Part shown: piece by piece, positions 59,521-64,000 of the stretch
How the letters are laid out: each line of letters begins with the position of its first letter
How positions within the stretch are numbered: the stretch's first letter is position 1
NCBI GenBank assembly: GCA_014647935.1
Contig: BMQD01000007.1
Location: 267,565-331,564 of the forward strand
Reading direction: 5' to 3'
Length of the DNA stretch: 64,000 nucleotides
Origin: Planomonospora parontospora
GTDB lineage: Bacteria; Actinomycetota; Actinomycetes; Streptosporangiales; Streptosporangiaceae
The notes under the pieces: generated by a model
Databases searched by the model: none
What the model was told of the DNA's origin: nothing
Seen by the model: only the letters and a program-made list of their open reading frames with translations
Made by a program: the position numbers and the translations under genes

Positions 59521-60810
59521 ATGCTCACCGTAGTCCCCGACCCCGACCCCGACTCCGCCGACGGCGACCGCCGCACCACCGACGGCCCCGTCTCCGCCGC
59601 GCTGATCGACGAACTCGTCCGCGAAGGCGCCCGCCGCATGCTCGCCGAGGCGCTGAAGGCCGAGGTCGACGCCTACATCGCCGCCTTCCCCGACGAACGC
59701 GACGAAGCAGGCCACCGCCTGGTCGTGCGCAACGGACACCACGCCCCGCGTGAGATCCTCACCGCGGCCGACGCGATCGAGGTCCGCGCTCCGCGGGTCA
59801 ACGACAAGCGCACCGACCCGGTCACCGGCGAACGCCAGCGCTTCTCCTCCTCCATCCTGCCGCCGTGGTGCCGCAAGACGCCCAAGGTCAGCGAGGTGCT
59901 GCCGCTGCTGTACCTGCACGGCCTGTCCTCGGGCGACTTCACCGCCGCGCTGGGGCAGTTCCTCGGCTCGACGGCCGGACTGTCGGCGCCGGTGATCACG
60001 AAGCTGACCGAGCAGTGGAAGGCCGAGCAGCGCGCATTCGCCGCCCGCGACCTGTCGGGCGTCGACTACGTCTACCTGTGGGCCGACGGCGTCCATGTCA
60101 ACGTCCGGTTGGAGGAGCAGCGGTTGTGCCTGCTGGTGATGATCGGCGTGCGCGCCGACGGCCGCAAGGAGCTCGTCGCGCTGGCCGACGGCTACCGCGA
60201 ATCGGCCGAGTCGTGGGCGGACCTGCTGCGCGACTGCACCCGGTGCGGGATGCGCGCACCGGTGCTCGCGGTCGCGGACGGCGCGTTGGGGTTCTGGGGC
60301 GCGTTGGGCGAGGTGTTTCCGCAGGCCAGAGCCCAAAGATGCTGGTTCCACAAGATCGCTAACGTGCTGGGGGCGCTCCCGAAGCCGGCGCACCCGGGAG
60401 CGAAGAAGCATCTGGCGGAGATCTGGAACGCCGAGGACAAGACGCACGCGCTGGCGGCGGTGGAGGCGTTCGGTGCCGCCTACGGCGCCAAGTACCCCAA
60501 GGCGGTGGCCAAGGTCGTCGGTGATGTCGACGAGCTGCCGGCGTTCTACGATCTGCCGGCCGAGCACTGGATCCATCTGCGCACGACCAACCCCATCGAG
60601 TCGACCTTCGCCACCGTCCGGCACCGCACCAAGGTCACCAAGGGGCCGGGCTCGCGGGCGGCCGGGCCGGCGATGGCGTTCAAGCTGATCGAGTCGGCCC
60701 AGGCGCGATGGCGCGCCGTGAACGCGCCCCATCTCGTCGCGCTCGTCCGCGCCGGGGCAGTCTTCGTCAGCGGCAAGCTCGTTGAACGTCCCGAAGGGAT
60801 CGCGGCATGA
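59521..60810 (+). CDS. IS256-family transposase
   Basis: A 429-residue DDE transposase, full length. Acidic residues are in LWADGVHVN, VADGALGFW and TTNPIESTFA; the His-containing RCWFHKIANVLGALP precedes the alpha-helical insertion, and TKVTKGPGSRAAGPAMAFKL follows. ATG 59521 has GGGAAGG upstream. There is no frameshift or stop, so it may be active. Its TGA overlaps the ATG of the VOC gene. Confidence 0.93.
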   Translation: MLTVVPDPDPDSADGDRRTTDGPVSAALIDELVREGARRMLAEALKAEVDAYIAAFPDERDEAGHRLVVRNGHHAPREILTAADAIEVRAPRVNDKRTDPVTGERQRFSSSILPPWCRKTPKVSEVLPLLYLHGLSSGDFTAALGQFLGSTAGLSAPVITKLTEQWKAEQRAFAARDLSGVDYVYLWADGVHVNVRLEEQRLCLLVMIGVRADGRKELVALADGYRESAESWADLLRDCTRCGMRAPVLAVADGALGFWGALGEVFPQARAQRCWFHKIANVLGALPKPAHPGAKKHLAEIWNAEDKTHALAAVEAFGAAYGAKYPKAVAKVVGDVDELPAFYDLPAEHWIHLRTTNPIESTFATVRHRTKVTKGPGSRAAGPAMAFKLIESAQARWRAVNAPHLVALVRAGAVFVSGKLVERPEGIAA

Positions 60811-61229
60811 ACGACAAGGCCACCACCGGAACGCTGCACCACGTCGAGATCTGGGTGCCCGACCTTCAACGCGCCGTGATCAGCTGGCAGTGGCTGCTGC
60901 AGGCGCTCGGATACGCCCTCTTCCAGGACTGGAGCGAGGGGCGCAGCTGGCGGCTGGGGGCCACCTACCTGGTCCTGGAGCAGTCGTCCGCGCTCAGCGC
61001 CGACCGGCACGACCGTTGCCGCCCTGGATTGAACCACCTGGCCTTCCACGTGGAAAGCCGTGCCCTGGTCGATGCGCTGGCCGAGCAGGCGCCCGCACAC
61101 GGCTGGAGGCTGATGTTCCCCGATCGCCATCCGCACGCGGGTGGCGATCAGCATTACGCCGCCTATCTGGAGGACACGGACGGGTTCGAGGTCGAGCTCG
61201 TCGCGGCCGACATGACCGACCAGTCCTGA
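60807..61229 (+). CDS. VOC-family (glyoxalase/bleomycin-resistance-like) protein, IS passenger
   Basis: A 140-residue vicinal-oxygen-chelate protein. Metal ligands are likely His in LHHVEIWVPDL, His in GLNHLAFHV and Glu in DTDGFEVELVA. This layout is shared by glyoxalases, dioxygenases and thiol-transferase resistance proteins; the substrate cannot be told. Its ATG overlaps the transposase stop, and the right inverted repeat of the IS starts 17 nt after its own stop. It is therefore inside the mobile unit and translated with the transposase. Confidence 0.85.
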   Translation: MNDKATTGTLHHVEIWVPDLQRAVISWQWLLQALGYALFQDWSEGRSWRLGATYLVLEQSSALSADRHDRCRPGLNHLAFHVESRALVDALAEQAPAHGWRLMFPDRHPHAGGDQHYAAYLEDTDGFEVELVAADMTDQS

Positions 61230-61491
61230 GAATCCTGCTCTCAATCGATCCACAACTCTTGACGATTGCTCCGGAGCGGCCGTGGTCCATCGAGGACCGA
61301 AGTGATCTTGTCCGTTGCTGAGGACTTCCGGATACGAAGATCACCGTCACCCGGCGTCACCCACCAGGCCATCCGCCTCGAAACGGCGGTCAGCGGCAGC
61401 TGCGACCGAACGGGACCGTACGCCAGCGACCCGATGCGGACCCCGTCCGGCGCCCCGGTCGGGCCGCACGCACGGCCGCCGCGCCCGGCCC

Positions 61492-62523
61492 TCACGGCCG
61501 CGAGTCTTGCTCGGGTTCGCTACCGAGGAGCTTCTCGAAGTGGCCGGGGCCCGAGCCGGGCAGGACGTCTGCCGCGGCGCGGTAGCGCGCCGTCTCGGTC
61601 TCCCAGAGGTGGTAGCCGCCCATCCAGGCGGTCATGACCTCGACGTAAGCCTCCACGGCGGCGCATTGTGGGCCGGTGAGGCCGACCTGCCGGCACATGT
61701 CCGGTACCTCGGCGGCCAGCTGCCGAAAGCGGGTGACGTGCCGGTGGACCTCGTCGCGGGCCGCGGCCACCGCGTCCTGGCGGGAGCAGGCGCGGGCGTG
61801 CTGGATGACCAGGACCAGGTTGTCCATGTCCCCGCGGGCTTCCTCCTTCTCCAGGGAGTACACGTCGTTGCACATCAGTGTCACGTCGACGGTGATCTCT
61901 CGCATGATCCGCAGGTGCGGGCTGTGGAAGGCCACGGCGGGTACGGTGATCGCCGCCGCGCGTTCCCCCAGCGACACCGGCAGCGCGGTGCCGGCCACGC
62001 CCCGGCGCACCTGCAGGTACCGTTCCATGTCCGAGGGAACGGCCCGGCATCGGTTGACCGCCTCGTGGGCGTGGGCGGCGAAGTAGTACTCCCATTCGTG
62101 TGCGGTCCGCGCCGCCCATCCGGGAGGTGCCCCGTCGGTGCTGCGCCGCCACAGGTCGGCGAACGCGGTCGAGCAGGGGTCGGCCGTACGGGGTGGTCCG
62201 GTGCCGTGGACGATGTCGATCATGCCTTGGCACAGGCGGGCGACGTCGCGGGGAGCGCGGCTCAGGGGGCCGTCGAACTGGTCGTCGAAGACGAAGAAGA
62301 ACGCCATGGCATCGGTGCACAGGTCGAGCTCGGCCCCTTGTGCGTAGGGGAAGCCGCAGGCGGCCAGGCGCGGCATGTCCCAGGAGCGGTACCAGGCCAG
62401 GGCCTGGTCGCCGGTCACCAGCCGGTGCTGTTGCACCCAGCGGAGATTGCGCCGCCGGGCGCCTTCCGCGTCCGGACTCGTCCGCACCGGGAAAGGAAGG
62501 TCGAACGCGATGTCCTGCGGCAT
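61492..62523 (-). CDS. Class I terpene synthase (cyclase)
   Basis: A 343-residue bacterial terpene cyclase. The first metal motif is FVFDDQFD (DDxxD-like, near residue 75) and the NSE motif is [14 protein letters not shown] (about residue 220). The distal RY pair is ETARYR near the C terminus. It converts a prenyl diphosphate, probably farnesyl diphosphate by length, into a terpene. No prenyl transferase, P450 or methyltransferase lies beside it, so it is an orphan cyclase here. ATG at 62523. Confidence 0.9.
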   Translation of the reverse strand: MPQDIAFDLPFPVRTSPDAEGARRRNLRWVQQHRLVTGDQALAWYRSWDMPRLAACGFPYAQGAELDLCTDAMAFFFVFDDQFDGPLSRAPRDVARLCQGMIDIVHGTGPPRTADPCSTAFADLWRRSTDGAPPGWAARTAHEWEYYFAAHAHEAVNRCRAVPSDMERYLQVRRGVAGTALPVSLGERAAAITVPAVAFHSPHLRIMREITVDVTLMCNDVYSLEKEEARGDMDNLVLVIQHARACSRQDAVAAARDEVHRHVTRFRQLAAEVPDMCRQVGLTGPQCAAVEAYVEVMTAWMGGYHLWETETARYRAAADVLPGSGPGHFEKLLGSEPEQDSRP

Positions 62524-62948
62524 GGGCCCTCCGTACGGCGCTTGGCCCCGTGCGCGGCGCAGGGAGCGAAGAGACCGGCTAACCAACAACGTACCGCCGG
62601 GGCGGTGCACCGCACGGTCCGTGGGACCGGCTCGGCGTGTGGTCGGCGCGCATCACCTGGTCGTCACCTGCATCGGGCTCCACCTGGTAGGCGACCTGGC
62701 TCAAGGCGTCGAAATACCGTGAGGGCCCGTGCTTGGCCCCCTCGCCGGTGCCGGTGCCGGTGCAGGCCGGCAGAACGGCGCCCCTGTCATGCCCGCTCTC
62801 GGTGGCAAGCCCACCCGGGTGCTCGCTGAGCTCCCGCCATTCTGTATGTAGCTGATAGTGACACTTCAGCTCGTTTGATTACATAAAGTGACATATGGGT
62901 ACGAAGTTGATGACCGAAATCATCTATTTCATGACATGGACGGCAATC
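62524..62948. other. Intergenic region without a clear gene
   Basis: 425 nt. The first 300 nt are GC-rich with no supported frame. Around 62835-62895 an AT-rich patch has two AGTGACA repeats (near 62857 and 62887) and TTGATT, probably the promoter region of the secreted-protein gene. Confidence 0.4.
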
Positions 62949-63320
62949 ATGTCCGGTACCCGTCGTCTCGTCGCCCTGGCGGCGCTGACCGTTCCCCTGG
63001 CCCTCGCGGTGCCTGCTTTGGCCGCGCTCGCGGCCGATCCGGCGGCCACCTACACCTGCCAGCGGGAGCTGCCGGCACCGCGCGTCTACCCGCCGTGGGC
63101 GCACGGCGAAGGCTGCACCGCCTCGGCGGGTGCGCCCACCCGGGAGGGGGAGGTCTCGGGGCCGGTCGACGTCGTCTTCCAGGACGCCCGCTACTCCGGC
63201 CAGGCCCGCTACCGCTGCCAGACGGTCGCCGTCTACCCCGAGGACGACTCCACGCGTCTGAGGGTCCTGGGCAAGAGCTGCCTGCCCCCCGATCAGTACG
63301 CGCAGCACCTGGCATCGTAG
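62949..63320 (+). CDS. Small secreted Cys-containing protein
   Basis: A 123-residue protein with a Sec signal (SGTRRLVALAALTVPLALAVPALAALA). The mature part has four Cys residues (YTCQRE, EGCTAS, YRCQTV, KSCLPP), enough for two disulfides. Family not recognised. ATG 62949 was chosen for the clean signal peptide; the frame also has upstream ATGs at 62895 and 62910. Confidence 0.6.
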   Translation: MSGTRRLVALAALTVPLALAVPALAALAADPAATYTCQRELPAPRVYPPWAHGEGCTASAGAPTREGEVSGPVDVVFQDARYSGQARYRCQTVAVYPEDDSTRLRVLGKSCLPPDQYAQHLAS

Positions 63321-63353
63321 GCCCAGTCTTCGGCCTTTCCCTGCGAGCCGCGG

Positions 63354-63548
63354 TCACTCGGCTGCCGGGCACCTGGCCGTCGAGGTCTTCGAGCGCTCAC
63401 TGCACCGATTCATCCACTCTTGTCCGGTTCGTCGGTTAACGTCGACAATGTGACTGGCTTCCCTGATGTTCACACCCTCGCGAACGAGCTCGAGAAACTT
63501 TCGTCGCGCCTCAACCAGAGGTCGACCTGGTGCTGTTCTGAAAACCAT
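63354..63548 (-). pseudogene. IS30-type transposase N-terminal fragment
   Basis: A 64-residue frame with RRKFLELVREGVNIREASHIVDVNRRTGQEW, resembling the N-terminal HTH of actinobacterial IS30 transposases (sequence of the type ...FWELIxxGVSSREAA..VGVSxRTGxxW). The rest is lost. Short and diverged. Confidence 0.6.
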
Positions 63549-63726
63549 CGCGTTCCCGGGGTTCGAGTGTTGCGACGATCATTAGAACCCAAGGAGCCGT
63601 CCGGCAGGGCGTCGCCATGTCCGCCTCGGCCCGCCCCGTATCGGACGAGCGTAGCCGTCGCGGCCCGCCCCTCAAGCCCGCTCCCTCGCCGGGGCTCGGT
63701 CGGCGGACTTGACCGCCGGGCGCGCT

Positions 63727-63823
63727 GACGGCTCAGGACGGCCCCGGCCCGGGGCGCCCGAGAGGGTGATGCGAGTTTCGCGAGCCGCTCGCGCGCGGGC
63801 GCGTGAGGGCCGACCGGTTGCCG
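63727..63823 (+). repeat. ~100-nt dispersed repeat, copy 2
   Basis: Matches 53887-53987 in the same orientation, starting at GACGGCT and running through the GCGCCCGAG and GAGCCGCTCG blocks to a GCCGG-rich end. The two copies bracket a 9.7 kb stretch. Confidence 0.75.
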
Positions 63824-64000
63824 GGGAGCACCATGCCAGGAGTGGGTTGTGGGCGCTGCTCGGCGCCGCTGCTCACAGCTGGCGCTTCGGAGCTCAAGTG
63901 TGCTGGAACAGCCAGACCGCGGTGCACGATGCGCGATCTGGTTGCGTCCACGGAAGTGGTGTAAGAGTTTCCCCAGCACACAGGCGTGCCGCCGGACATG
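63824..64000. other. Right-edge region, no clear gene
   Basis: No supported frame. 63829-63888 shares blocks with 56747-56800. The final 50 nt (GTGGTGTAAGAG...CCCC near 63958-63974) may be the end of another insertion sequence cut by the window; this is a weak impression. Confidence 0.25.

Larger units (their letters stand above)
59408..61272 (+). mobile_element. IS256-family element with a VOC passenger gene
   Basis: Imperfect terminal inverted repeats: 59408-59434 and the reverse complement of 61246-61272 share GGAGCAAT at the tips and TGTGGATCG inside (21 of 27 positions). GGAGCG occurs immediately outside both ends (59402-59407 and 61273-61278), extended to CGGAGCG if one base is shared, and looks like a target-site duplication. 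Between them are a complete transposase and, overlapping its stop codon, a VOC-family gene. The unit is about 1.87 kb, larger than usual for a single-gene IS256 element. Confidence 0.75.

Noticed and set aside
1-64000. tRNA, rRNA or CRISPR loci
   Set aside because: No cloverleaf-like, rRNA-like or repeat-spacer pattern was recognised by eye; a dedicated scan could still find a missed tRNA.

Overview
The window is high-GC DNA from a filamentous actinobacterium, probably Streptosporangiales (Streptosporangiaceae-like). The evidence is a complete Pup-proteasome locus, many GTG starts, actinobacterial families (DUF574 methyltransferase, DUF3866, WYL regulators, CbtAB) and a mixture of IS256, IS630 and IS30 remnants. 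Taxonomy below the class is inference. No rRNA, tRNA or CRISPR array was recognised.

The first 42 kb is mostly conserved core. It begins with the tail of a site-2 protease with CBS domains, an FHA protein, a PfkB kinase/class III aminotransferase pair, a GAF protein and a tandem GNAT protein. The protein-turnover locus follows: trmI, arc (proteasomal ATPase), an acyltransferase, dop, pup, an endonuclease VII-type gene, prcB, prcA, a small secreted protein, pafA, two FKBP lipoproteins, an Fe-S-type HTH regulator, DUF3291 and DUF3866 genes, pafB, pafC, tatA, tatC, a diacylglycerol kinase-like gene and helY. Pup ends in Gly-Gly-Glu, so PafA could use it without prior deamidation. ARC ends in Gln-Tyr-Leu, as expected for docking on the 20S gate. 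The locus is interrupted twice. A 9 kb block between dop and pup holds a cobalamin riboswitch, cbtB, cbtA, a histidine phosphatase, a fused I/D chelatase, cobO, cobB, two soluble Ser/Thr kinases and a membrane protein. A GH38 alpha-mannosidase lies between the endonuclease gene and prcB.

From 42.5 to 53 kb the content is accessory metabolism and metal handling: a DUF4386/TetR divergent pair with clustered operators, an MFS exporter divergent from a DUF574 methyltransferase around a near-palindrome, a FhuF-type iron reductase with a short Cys-rich partner, and a minus-strand group of PCuAC copper chaperone, Tat-exported Dyp peroxidase, PepSY protein and two paralogous His-rich membrane proteins.

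From 53 to 64 kb the DNA is mosaic: a broken histidine kinase, a truncated IS630 transposase, a GNAT-aminotransferase fusion coupled to a CdsA-like enzyme, a WYL regulator divergent from an epoxide hydrolase, an IS256-family element that appears to carry a translationally coupled VOC gene inside its inverted repeats, a terpene synthase, a secreted Cys protein and an IS30 fragment.

The most unusual signals are: (1) an 80% identical 75-nt element immediately before cobB and pafC, bridging overlapping stop/start codons and able to form a stem beside the start codon; (2) two copies of a ~142-nt structured repeat, one ending at the pafA ribosome-binding site, possibly derived from a HEARO/IscB-type element; (3) the IS256 unit with its VOC passenger; and (4) a U-tract terminator pointing the opposite way to the genes on both sides.
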